From: Caballeronia sordidicola
GTDB lineage: Bacteria; Pseudomonadota; Gammaproteobacteria; Burkholderiales; Burkholderiaceae
Direction of reading: 5' to 3'
NCBI RefSeq assembly: GCF_001544455.2
Contig: NZ_FCOC02000017.1
Span: 1-64,000 of the forward strand
Length of the DNA stretch: 64,000 nucleotides
The position numbers were made by a program, and so were the translations under genes. The notes beneath the pieces are model-generated. The model had not been told where the DNA came from. It saw only the letters and a program-made list of their open reading frames with translations, and made no database searches. Shown piece after piece: positions 5,881 through 14,379 of the stretch (the first letter of the stretch is position 1; each line of letters starts with the position of its first letter).

Positions 5881-7624
5881 ATGCATGGTTTATCCGCTCC
5901 CCGCGTTCCCCGATGGCGAGCTCGTTAATCCGTTCGTGAGGCGGGTAAATGAGATGCACGACTTTGCTTCGTTTCAGCAGCTATCCCGGCGATTCCTTGC
6001 TCGCAAGCCTGGACTCGACGGCATGCCGAGTTGCCTCGCTGAATTTCACGCGTCAGTAGGTCATCTCTACTGCGACATACACACGCTGTTGCAACGGCAC
6101 ACTCACTACCACTATTACTGCAGAGGCTTACCCGACAGTCGAGTCGCGGAGCAGCGCGCGAGACTGCTTGGGAAACTGCATGGTCCGGTACGGCTATGCC
6201 GGCTTCCTGTGATGCTCACTCCTTCGGAAGGAGAATATCTCGTTTGCCCGGAATGCGAGAGGGAATCAGTTGCTGTCTACGGTTTCGGATACGTACATCG
6301 CGTCCATGTTGCGCCCTTTGTCAGTGTCTGTGCGAGGCATCGACGACCTTTAGATTCATCTTCCAGACAGGGGCTGCTCTTCGACCAGTATTGCAGGTCA
6401 ACGCCGACGGAGTATCAGCTATCCAAAGCGGTCGAGTTTGCAAACCGGAGCATCGAGTGCATCGAGGATGACATTGTTGGCGGCCTGTATCAGAAGTCGT
6501 GCGTAAGACAATCCCTAACCGACTCTGGCTGGATAACGGCAAGCGGGCGTATGCGACTCGACGCTCTGATTGATACGTTTGTCTGCTTCTACTCCGGTGC
6601 GTTCGTTGACATCAGGCTCATGCTGCTGACCAGTTCGCACGAACATGTAGGCAACGCGCTAAGAGCCTTAATGCGAGACGACAGGGCGATGCATCCTGCC
6701 TGGTGCATCCTCATGGCGTGGTTCGCAAGGGACTGTTCGTTTGCGTCTCTCGTGTCGCGAAAAGCTATTGAGCAGGTCAGCGAGCAAGCGGACGCGGGAC
6801 ACGCGCCGGCTGTCGACGCCGGAACCGTCCGCAATCTGCTGAGCCAACACGGAACACTGACCAAGGTTGCCGAGGTTCTACACACGAGCGTGCATCAAGT
6901 GTCATTGCTTTGTCGCCTGGCGGGCATCGAAAGCTCGGTCCGTTCAAAGGTCCTGGACGACAGCATGCTTGAGAGCATCGTCACTTTGTTGAAAGCCGGG
7001 AAGAAGCCGGTAGATGTATCGCGCGTAACGCGCCTGTCTATCACCACCATCTATCGCGTCATCGCCGCGATTCCGGATTTGGCGTTTCCGCGCGACCACG
7101 CGGCGCTGGACCGTATCGAGAAAACGAAGCAGGCCTGGCTTGCGTTGGTAGAACAGTTTCCGCATGAGGGCGTGTCCTCGCTAAGGCGACGCGACCCGGC
7201 ATCTTACGCTCGCCTTCGGCGCGCAGCTCATCCTTGGTTAAAGCAGCACAGTCCCCGGGACGTGAGATGTAGACCACGGGCAACGCCTGTTCGGAACGTC
7301 ACGTTACTCCGCATTCTGGGCGTTGCGGCCAAAGTGGCATCCAGTCGTTTCAGGAACGGAGCCGGCCGACCGGTACGAAGCTCGAGCTTCCGGATGTGGA
7401 CGTCATTGGGTTTGTCCGAGTATGCGTGGAACTCCAGCTCGTTGGCTGCTGGAGCTCATACAGAGCTTGAAGCTCGACGCGATTTTCTGATGAACAGAGT
7501 GCGATGGGCGTTAAGGAAATCGTCCGTCCAAGACGGAATGCCTGTCTGGCGCATGGCTAAGGCGACTGGGCTGCGGAAGTCAACAATTGAACAATTGATA
7601 CTGGGGACTCATGGCAGTAAGTAA
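5867..7624 (+). CDS. tniQ: TniQ/TnsD-type target selector, first copy
   Basis: A 585-aa protein. It opens with the TniQ-like YPLPAFPDGELVNPFVRRVN and has a zinc-binding pair CPEC (127-130) and CARH (155-158) after LTPSEGEYLVCPEC, the typical TniQ/TnsD spacing. The C-terminal 300 residues contain at least two helix-turn-helix-like segments (LTKVAEVLHTSVHQVSLLC; KKPVDVSRVTRLSITTIYR), as expected for a DNA-reading TnsD-type protein. GTG 5867 sits 5 bases after GAGGGG and overlaps the tnsC stop; ATG 5885 is an alternative. Family members bring the transposase to a target, either a fixed chromosomal site or via a partner. The target is unknown here. Confidence 0.82.
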   Translation: MRADECMVYPLPAFPDGELVNPFVRRVNEMHDFASFQQLSRRFLARKPGLDGMPSCLAEFHASVGHLYCDIHTLLQRHTHYHYYCRGLPDSRVAEQRARLLGKLHGPVRLCRLPVMLTPSEGEYLVCPECERESVAVYGFGYVHRVHVAPFVSVCARHRRPLDSSSRQGLLFDQYCRSTPTEYQLSKAVEFANRSIECIEDDIVGGLYQKSCVRQSLTDSGWITASGRMRLDALIDTFVCFYSGAFVDIRLMLLTSSHEHVGNALRALMRDDRAMHPAWCILMAWFARDCSFASLVSRKAIEQVSEQADAGHAPAVDAGTVRNLLSQHGTLTKVAEVLHTSVHQVSLLCRLAGIESSVRSKVLDDSMLESIVTLLKAGKKPVDVSRVTRLSITTIYRVIAAIPDLAFPRDHAALDRIEKTKQAWLALVEQFPHEGVSSLRRRDPASYARLRRAAHPWLKQHSPRDVRCRPRATPVRNVTLLRILGVAAKVASSRFRNGAGRPVRSSSFRMWTSLGLSEYAWNSSSLAAGAHTELEARRDFLMNRVRWALRKSSVQDGMPVWRMAKATGLRKSTIEQLILGTHGSK

Positions 7625-9254
7625 CAACAAACTGAGCGAGCTGCTATTCATCAGCTCGCCTATCCAACCGGAAGAGGACATAACTGGATTCCAGTGCAGG
7701 ACCCTCGACTATCGTGTTACCAATAACCGCAAGCATTTGCTGAGGCTTTTGAACGATACGTCGGAGCGTTTGGCATGGGCGTTCCCTACAAAGCTTCAGC
7801 GCGCAGTGCAGCACCTGACCCCTCTGTTGCCGGCATTCAGAGAGGTTCTTCAAGGGCACACACGTTTCCCGCTATTTGCTCCTTTCCTCTCAAAAACGGA
7901 ACGGCACGAGTTGTACTGTCATCACAGAGGGAATGGCAAATCAGGGGGCGCGCAGTTAGCGGGAACAGCTAACTCCATGCTGCGCGTGAGATTAGGCATG
8001 TGCATGGAATGTGTGAAATCCGACCTGGAAACGCTTGGGTTCACATTCTGGCGACGTGCCCACTTGATACCTGGGGTTTCGTTTTGTTCTGACCACGAAG
8101 CTCCGTTATTAACCTTCTGTCGCTCGTGCGAACTTGGCAATCGGCGGCACAACCGCCGTTTGTCTCCCTCCTTTGAATGCTTATGTGGGAAAACGCTGCG
8201 TGTCTTAAGAGACTTCAAAAGTTCTCAAGCGGAAGACTCACTAATGAAGGTTGACCGCATGGCAAACCAACTTTTGAAAGGGCAGGCGCGAGTGCTACTA
8301 ACAGACTGCGAACTTCCGACTTTGACTCGTGGTCGATTGACCCGTGAGGGGTTGGAGGGGCGATTCGGTGTAGTGGGCACACTAACCGAGGTTCTTCAAG
8401 AGCGCCTCGGTACCGAAGCGCTGAACATGCTTTGCATCGGCAAAGAAACAGTTGCCAGGCTTGCTGGTAGAGATTCAGAAAACGGCTTCGTAAAAAATCC
8501 TTTAACGAATATCGCAGTGGCCTACGCGGTTTTCGGGGGATGGGGTGCGGTAAATGAAGAGTTCAAACTTCTGAAGTCAGACCGGGCTTCGTATGAACGT
8601 GCCGCCATCAGGCGTCCGCAACGGGAGCGGTCGGACTTTAAGCATCTTCCGCTCGCAGTGCGAATCAAGTTCTATCAAGGTCTGGGTGAAAAGGAATTCG
8701 AAGAACATAAAGCCGCCGCTAGAGCTTGCATTCTTAGCGCACTCGAAGACAACCCAAATTTACGCAGAGGGCAATTGCGCTGCTATCCGTCAGGGAATAT
8801 CCACTATGGATTTGCGTTGCACATGGACACCGCGTGGCTTGATAAAGAACTCCCCGCGAGACCTGCTCCCTCGTTTATTAAGGTTAATACTCGTGAGTGG
8901 GCAGAATCTCGCGGGCGAGAACTGGTCAGGCACATTCATGCTCAACGTAGATGCTTAACAAGGGACCATCCTGACAAGCGCATAAGACGGGCAAATCTGC
9001 TCAATGGCTCACCTTGTGAATCCAAGCCTGGCTATGCAGAGCAGTTCGATGGCGTTAAGGAAGCATTGGCGAAATGCATCGACACCGATGATACGTATGA
9101 CCAACGCCGCATGAGGCGTCTCGTGAAAGTCATCCGCGCGTGCAATATCAAGACCCACTACACCGACTATGCAAGGTGGCGTGGGCTCACAAGGCCACAA
9201 TTTATTAGTCAATATAATGGGGCAAAGAAATGGTTGAAAAAGCACGCAAAATGA
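7611..9254 (+). CDS. TniQ/TnsD-type target selector, second copy
   Basis: A 547-aa protein and clear relative of TnsD. It has four Cys/His clusters: CMEC (131-134), CSDH (159-162), CRSC (170-173) and CLCG (190-193), which fit two zinc sites. The first two match those of the upstream TniQ. The signature WRRAHLIPGVSFCSDHEAPL is the TnsD/TniQ strand-turn before the CxxH. The two selectors are not recent duplicates; they share little outside the zinc core. ATG 7611 overlaps the previous stop by 14 bases. Two adjacent selectors may give two target pathways or form one composite complex. Confidence 0.82.
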   Translation: MAVSNNKLSELLFISSPIQPEEDITGFQCRTLDYRVTNNRKHLLRLLNDTSERLAWAFPTKLQRAVQHLTPLLPAFREVLQGHTRFPLFAPFLSKTERHELYCHHRGNGKSGGAQLAGTANSMLRVRLGMCMECVKSDLETLGFTFWRRAHLIPGVSFCSDHEAPLLTFCRSCELGNRRHNRRLSPSFECLCGKTLRVLRDFKSSQAEDSLMKVDRMANQLLKGQARVLLTDCELPTLTRGRLTREGLEGRFGVVGTLTEVLQERLGTEALNMLCIGKETVARLAGRDSENGFVKNPLTNIAVAYAVFGGWGAVNEEFKLLKSDRASYERAAIRRPQRERSDFKHLPLAVRIKFYQGLGEKEFEEHKAAARACILSALEDNPNLRRGQLRCYPSGNIHYGFALHMDTAWLDKELPARPAPSFIKVNTREWAESRGRELVRHIHAQRRCLTRDHPDKRIRRANLLNGSPCESKPGYAEQFDGVKEALAKCIDTDDTYDQRRMRRLVKVIRACNIKTHYTDYARWRGLTRPQFISQYNGAKKWLKKHAK

Positions 9255-10225
9255 TTGGCGACGTATCGCATCTCCCCTTCTCGCGAGCGGAGGGTGAGCG
9301 ACTGCGCGGCCAAGCCGAAGCCGATGGCATCCGACCGAAGCACACTTCGCCGTGGTCGTTGCTCTCGACGAAACCGCCTGAAATCGAACTGCTTGAACCG
9401 AGGAATTACGACCCCGAGAATCCCGCATCTATCCGTTTGAGGAGGATGGCTGGTCGACCGATACTCAAAGTACCTATCCGGCTGCCGGAAGTCGACCCTA
9501 GAGGCATATCAAGCGCTACCAGCTTCGAATGCTGGAAGAAGGCCTGCGACAGCAAAATCGGAGTGGCCGGGTACTACTATAGTTTCAAGGGGCAGGGACG
9601 GGTTGCCTGTCATTCTCATCTCGAGGCCCGTCTGCTTCACTTTTTCGAGATGTGCCCGCTCGTTGTTGAAATCAGAACGCAATATCCTCAGTGGGATAGA
9701 GAGGATTTTCGGGAGTATTGCTTGAGCGGAGCACGCTACCCCGAGCCACGGTTGAGAACGATTGATTTCATGCTCACGCTCATGCTGCCGGGAATCCCCT
9801 ATTACGTTTATCACGGAGTTTCTGCGAAACCATCAGGGAAGCTCGACGAACCCCGCGTGGTCACGCGTCACCAGAACGAGGCCGATGGACTGTGGGAATG
9901 GGGGGGCACTCATGAGCCGATGAGCGAACTCACCGTTTCGCCGCAGGAGGCAAGAAACTACGACCGTATGCTCGCCGCGATGGAACAGGCAGAACCAGAA
10001 GACATTGTGGCTCTTTCAACATCTGCAGCAACCCTTGCGCAGAAATTGAGAACGACCAAGGCTCAGGGGTCGATGGACCGCATCCTCTCCATGGTTGGAA
10101 GGAGGCAGCAATGGAGCTTCAACGAGACCTACCGGATATTCGCCATCGCATTCTTTCTCGGCCATCTTCGTTGGAACCACAGAGAAAAGTTTGACCCAAC
10201 TGGTCCGCTTTGCCTCGTCTGGTAG
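9230..10225 (+). CDS. tnsA: TnsA-type endonuclease
   Basis: A 331-aa protein. In Tn7, TnsA cuts the 5' ends of the element so that it moves by cut-and-paste. The restriction-enzyme-like core has Glu132 (HSHLEARLL), Asp179 (RTIDFML) and Lys200 (GVSAKPSG). The spacings, 47 and 21 residues, are close to E63-D114-K132 of Tn7 TnsA. An extra N-terminal arm of about 80 residues precedes the core. Start ATG 9230 follows GGGGCAAAG and overlaps the second tniQ; ATG 9251 gives an ATGA overlap and is also possible. The call is firm because of the adjacent DDE transposase. Confidence 0.85.
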   Translation: MVEKARKMIGDVSHLPFSRAEGERLRGQAEADGIRPKHTSPWSLLSTKPPEIELLEPRNYDPENPASIRLRRMAGRPILKVPIRLPEVDPRGISSATSFECWKKACDSKIGVAGYYYSFKGQGRVACHSHLEARLLHFFEMCPLVVEIRTQYPQWDREDFREYCLSGARYPEPRLRTIDFMLTLMLPGIPYYVYHGVSAKPSGKLDEPRVVTRHQNEADGLWEWGGTHEPMSELTVSPQEARNYDRMLAAMEQAEPEDIVALSTSAATLAQKLRTTKAQGSMDRILSMVGRRQQWSFNETYRIFAIAFFLGHLRWNHREKFDPTGPLCLVW

Positions 10226-10271
10226 GGCGAAGTTGCTGACGTTCGATTTGGAAACGGGATGGGAGATTGCG

Positions 10272-12635
10272 ATGAACACTACGGATTTCGAATTAGATAG
10301 CGGAGCCGTATTTGGAAAGTTTGATAACTTTGTACACACGCTTCCAAGCGGGAACGAAGTTTTGTACCGCTATCTCGGCGAGACCGAGAAGCATGTCTTT
10401 GCAGTGAAGATTGGAAAGGCGAAGGACGGTCAGTTGGCGCTCGCGGAGGACGACGATAAAGTCGCAAACAGAGTCCGGCTGCTGAAGTCTGAAGTTGTTA
10501 AGCATATGCGCACCAAGTGTATGAGGCGCGTGTCGGAGCGCGGAATACCCGCAGAGATGGCGGCGGTTGCAGATGCTGGAGAGAATGACTCGTCCTTTGA
10601 CAGAGCGTGCGGCGTGAACGGCGGAACTGACGATGCTCAACCGACTGGCGTTGATGCCGAAAAATGGCGCGAACACATTCCTGAAGGCGGTCCACGGGCT
10701 TCGGTGGATGTGAGGATGCGCAGGCGACTGGTCAGATATATCGATGAGTCATTCGGCGACGCTCCTTTTACCGACCCCGAGGTTTATACAGAAATGGTCG
10801 AATGCGCGGCAACACTGTTCCGCGTCGCCAAGAAAACTGTAAGAAAGTACTATGAGCGCTACCTGTTTTACGGCGGTCACCGAAACGCTACGGCTGACCA
10901 GAACTGGAAAAGGGGTGGGCCGAAGAAGCCTCGCCTCGGTCTCATGGTGAACGGACAGCTGGTAGCCCAAGGCCGAAAGACCGATGCAGAGAAACTGGAC
11001 CCCAACACGAGATTTAAACGAAAACAACTTCGACCGAAGATGCTGGCTCGCTGGGTCAAATTCATTTGGGAGCACGCCGGCGAGAGGGGGATGACGCTGA
11101 GCCGGCTCCTTTACCGGTTCAAGGGCAAGCTGGTTGGCCACAATCGAGATAGCGAGGGCGCATTGCGCAGCTATCCAATCGACCCCAGAAATTACCCGTC
11201 AGACGAGTCCCTGCTAATCAAAGGGAAGGTGGCGTTCGACGCAGCCCGGATTGAACTGGCTCGTTGCAAAAACGAAGGCAGGCAACGAGGCAACACGTCT
11301 CAATTGGCGGACGGTGACCTTGATGTACTCGACATTGATGGCACGGTGGCCGACCAGTTCCTCCGGCTAGGCGACTATCCAATCAGTATCGCTGGTGCTC
11401 TGAAACCCACGATACTGCTTGCTGTCGACAGAGGAAGTAGGGCGATTGTCGGCTGGTATGTCACCCTCGGAGTTGAAAATAGCAATGCTTATCTCGCCTG
11501 CGTATTCAGTGCATACACCGATAAGGAGCGGGAACTGGTGAGATGGGGAGTGCAACATCTCGACGGAATGGTCTACGGGTGTGCGCGGTCGATATTTGTC
11601 GACCGGTATGCAGGCATGTCCGAAAAGATGCAGAAAACCATCGTCAGCGAGATGAAGCAACGCATCCTGATTGCCGAACCGGGTAATGCTAAAGGCAAGG
11701 GAGACGTCGAAAATCTGATAGGGCTGATGCAGAAGGAAATCGGCAATTTGCCCGGCTCTTCGTATCGCGAGCCTGTTAGAGGAGCAGGTGACCAAAAGGA
11801 CGCAGCAAGACGGCGCAACAGGCAGAAATTACAAGATGCGCCAAAGGGAGCCGTGCTCACAATGCGGCAGTTCATGCAGGCATTGTTGACGGCAATCAGC
11901 AAACATAATCTGACAGCAGATGTTAGGCACCTTTGCACGGAGAAAATGACCAAACGGGGCATTCCCCCTGTTCCCAAAGAGGTCTATCTTTTTAACAAGA
12001 AACGTCGCCGTGGCGATAGAGCCTGGGAGTGGGAGGAAGAGAAAGTCTATCGGATGCTGTCCGTACCGTTTAACGAAGTGGCGCCTGACGGTATCGTAAC
12101 CATCAAGAAGAGGTGCTACACCTCGCTGCGGCTGCAGGACCGGGCGAGAGAGTACGAAATTAGTAACGGTGGGTCGATACGAATTGAAGGTTTCGAGATG
12201 TTCACCTCTCCGCTGCACCTTCTCTGGGACACAGGTGATGGTTTCGAGCTGCTGGAGGCAACCGACAGGACGGAGAACTCATACGGTGACGGGTACAAGT
12301 TCGTGCACGACTTCATTTCGATGCTCACGAATGCGGCCTTGAAGAAAGCTCGCGATAAGGCACGCAAGCATCCCAAGCCGGAGGAGGCGCCGCAGAACGT
12401 GGTTTCTAAGGAGAAGCAGCGTCGGATGGCGAAGATAGATGGGCTGCCCACCCCTGACAAGCGAGCGGCCAAGGCTCGAGCAGCTGAAGTGGCCAGCGCT
12501 GAGGACGCAGCCTTTATCAGCGGAATGCTGAATGGCAACGAAAGCGGCATCGCAAAACGGGAGCGAGAACCGGCTCAAGGAGTCTTGGCGTACAGCTCAA
12601 TCGACACCGAACAGCATATCGATATCGATTGGTGA
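10272..12635 (+). CDS. tnsB: TnsB-type DDE transposase
   Basis: A 787-aa protein that should bind the element ends and join 3' ends to the target. The retroviral-integrase-like core has Asp356 (DIDGTVAD), Asp444 (IFVDRYAG) and Glu480 (GKGDVENLI). The D-D spacing of 88 equals that of Tn7 TnsB (273-361) and the D-E spacing is 36 (35 in Tn7). N-terminal helix-turn-helix segments and a Mu-type C-terminal beta region follow the family plan. The tail is Lys/Ala-rich and would contact TnsC. ATG 10272 has GGGAGA upstream; the frame is open back into tnsA but has no better start. It is longer than Tn7 TnsB (702 aa). Confidence 0.9.
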   Translation: MNTTDFELDSGAVFGKFDNFVHTLPSGNEVLYRYLGETEKHVFAVKIGKAKDGQLALAEDDDKVANRVRLLKSEVVKHMRTKCMRRVSERGIPAEMAAVADAGENDSSFDRACGVNGGTDDAQPTGVDAEKWREHIPEGGPRASVDVRMRRRLVRYIDESFGDAPFTDPEVYTEMVECAATLFRVAKKTVRKYYERYLFYGGHRNATADQNWKRGGPKKPRLGLMVNGQLVAQGRKTDAEKLDPNTRFKRKQLRPKMLARWVKFIWEHAGERGMTLSRLLYRFKGKLVGHNRDSEGALRSYPIDPRNYPSDESLLIKGKVAFDAARIELARCKNEGRQRGNTSQLADGDLDVLDIDGTVADQFLRLGDYPISIAGALKPTILLAVDRGSRAIVGWYVTLGVENSNAYLACVFSAYTDKERELVRWGVQHLDGMVYGCARSIFVDRYAGMSEKMQKTIVSEMKQRILIAEPGNAKGKGDVENLIGLMQKEIGNLPGSSYREPVRGAGDQKDAARRRNRQKLQDAPKGAVLTMRQFMQALLTAISKHNLTADVRHLCTEKMTKRGIPPVPKEVYLFNKKRRRGDRAWEWEEEKVYRMLSVPFNEVAPDGIVTIKKRCYTSLRLQDRAREYEISNGGSIRIEGFEMFTSPLHLLWDTGDGFELLEATDRTENSYGDGYKFVHDFISMLTNAALKKARDKARKHPKPEEAPQNVVSKEKQRRMAKIDGLPTPDKRAAKARAAEVASAEDAAFISGMLNGNESGIAKREREPAQGVLAYSSIDTEQHIDIDW

Positions 12636-12665
12636 GATGGCTCGCTCGGTGGCAAGGTGCGGCGG

Positions 12666-12688
12666 TATCGCTCTGAGAACTAGCGATA
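12666..12688. other. Hairpin after tnsB
   Basis: Arms TATCGCT and AGCGATA enclose a 9-base loop 30 bases after the tnsB stop. No T-run follows, so it is not a classical intrinsic terminator. Confidence 0.3.
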
Positions 12689-12732
12689 GTAAAGAGGGGT
12701 GAATCCCGCTCAAACGCCCGCCGGGACTGACC

Positions 12733-12918
12733 GGGAACACTTTCATTCCTGCCGACCCTCAAAAACGAAAATTCGACCAGTTTCGGGGAGTGTCGCCAAA
12801 AAATAGAAGTGTTCCCCATATCCCGCTAAGTCATGCTGGTCGGGCGGTTCAGCAATTTGAAAAATTGGCGAGGTACACTTTCATTATTGGCTGCCACGTA
12901 ACGATGCAAACTGATACA
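12733..12918. repeat. Putative Tn7-like right end with three TnsB-type repeats
   Basis: Three related boxes occur: GGGAACACTTTCATT at 12733 (+), AATAGAAGTGTTCCCC at 12802 (reverse orientation) and AGGTACACTTTCATT at 12871 (+). Boxes two and three also share the following TTGGC segment. Such spaced repeats beside tnsB are expected for TnsB binding. A possible terminus is ...GATACA at 12918 (TGTATC read inwards), since Tn7-like elements begin with TGT, but the exact end is a guess. Confidence 0.5.
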
Positions 12919-13003
12919 CGGCAAAAGCATGCGGCTTAAGTGCGGCGCGGTTTCAGGCAATCTCAATTCCGAAGAGCCGCAGACTTGTGTCAAGCCAGCG
13001 CGC

Positions 13004-13882
13004 CTACAACGGGTTCTTGATTGACGCCCGAACATGGGCCACGAACTTGTCTACGACCGGGTCGCTGCGCGTGATGTTCCACGCAAGACCAATTTGCCAT
13101 CTGGTCAGATCGTCATGTAGAGGAATGATGGTTGCATCGCGCAGTAGATACTGCGCGCCAGAAGGCAAGAACGCAGCGCCTACGCCTGCTGCGACTGCCG
13201 CCAGGACGGACTGGATGTCGTTGGCTCGCTGGATTATTCGCGGAACGAACTTGCGGTTCGCGCACCATTGATCGATTTGCGCGGCCAGTCCGGGGCCAAC
13301 ACTGCGCGAAAGGGCAACGATGCCCAGCGCATTGAGCTTGTTCAGGTCTGCCGGCAAACGCTTCCACTTTACGTGATCCGGGACGGCGAGGATCAGCGAC
13401 TCATCCAGCACGGCGATAGTCGCTAAGCCGGGATCAGCCGGGAGCCGCAGGAATCCGACATCGAGTTGCCCGGAAAGCAGTGCACGGGTCTGATCGAATG
13501 AGGACATGTCTTTCACCGTTGCACCGACGCCCGGATTCATCGACCGGAAGCTTGCGAGCCATTGCGGCGCGACCTTTAGAACCGATAACCCCAATCCAAC
13601 CCGTAAGTGTCCCCGCTGACCGCTACTGGCTTCGCGCGCGCGAATAAGCAGGTCATCTGCCTCACCGATCAGCGACAACGCGCCTGGCCGGAAGGCTTCT
13701 CCAAATGCTGTCAGGTCCGCCCCATGACGGCCACGCTCGAACAGGCGGCCGCCGAGCAGCGTTTCCAATCCAGCGATCTGCTTGCTGAGAGCCGGTTGGC
13801 TAAGGTGCAGTGCGTCGGCCGCGCGACCGAAATGGCGCAGTTCAGTTACGGTCAAGAACGCTCGGAGGAGTTTGAGTTCCAT
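13004..13882 (-). CDS. LysR-family transcriptional regulator
   Basis: A 292-aa protein with the N-terminal winged helix (ELRHFGRAADALHLSQPALSKQI) and a periplasmic-binding-like effector domain from about residue 90. The start at ATG 13882 gives the usual MELKLLRAF opening; ATG 13912 adds ten residues. Neither has a well-spaced ribosome binding site. It is the first normal-composition gene after the Tn7-like region, and the element end lies within about 100 bases of its stop. No target gene is adjacent, so its regulon is unknown. Confidence 0.85.
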   Translation of the reverse strand: MELKLLRAFLTVTELRHFGRAADALHLSQPALSKQIAGLETLLGGRLFERGRHGADLTAFGEAFRPGALSLIGEADDLLIRAREASSGQRGHLRVGLGLSVLKVAPQWLASFRSMNPGVGATVKDMSSFDQTRALLSGQLDVGFLRLPADPGLATIAVLDESLILAVPDHVKWKRLPADLNKLNALGIVALSRSVGPGLAAQIDQWCANRKFVPRIIQRANDIQSVLAAVAAGVGAAFLPSGAQYLLRDATIIPLHDDLTRWQIGLAWNITRSDPVVDKFVAHVRASIKNPL

Positions 13883-13912
13883 TCCTTGGAGTAATCGTAT
13901 CGGTCGAAACAT

Positions 13913-14379
13913 TCATTTTACGGATTGATGCTGTAGCGGTCCAATGGGTCTTCGCAAGGGGACGAATATGACTGTGTGTTATCCGAAGATAAGACTGGTT
14001 CGAAGCGATGCTGCGATATCGGTGGCAGTGGCGGTGGTGCGGCGTGGATCCGTAGAAAGGAGTGGCCCTGATGCTTTGAACGGATCAATGTTTGAAGCGC
14101 TCGCTGTGCCGCCTCAGCGTAGCGGCGCAATTGCGGTCACCTTTGCGTCGGCTCGGCATGGGCGTTGAGAGGTCACGCTCGGCTGATATGCCATTATTGC
14201 GAGCGGACGGCCACTTGATAGTGCTGGCGTTATTGTTGCCTCAACTCGTGCGGTGTTAGTGGCCTTTGGCGACATCTAGTCTGGACGTCGGTTTTCGGCC
14301 AGGAACAGCCGTTCGGCGAGCGAATTCCCGCTGTATTCGAAAAGTCGCTCGTTGCGCGTCTTCGGATATGCGAGGGGCG
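13913..14379. other. Intergenic region, nothing recognised
   Basis: About 470 bases between two minus-strand genes. The open frames are short and lack start signals. No clear terminator or repeat was seen. Confidence 0.4.

Noticed and set aside
10095..10271. Upstream in-frame start of tnsB inside tnsA
   Set aside because: The extension overlaps tnsA by 130 bases and adds sequence that does not look like a transposase; ATG 10272 has a GGGAGA site.
4242..12918. A CRISPR-associated transposon
   Set aside because: No cas gene and no repeat-spacer array was found in or beside the Tn7-like operon; the ATCTAAAA motifs are too few and in mixed orientation.
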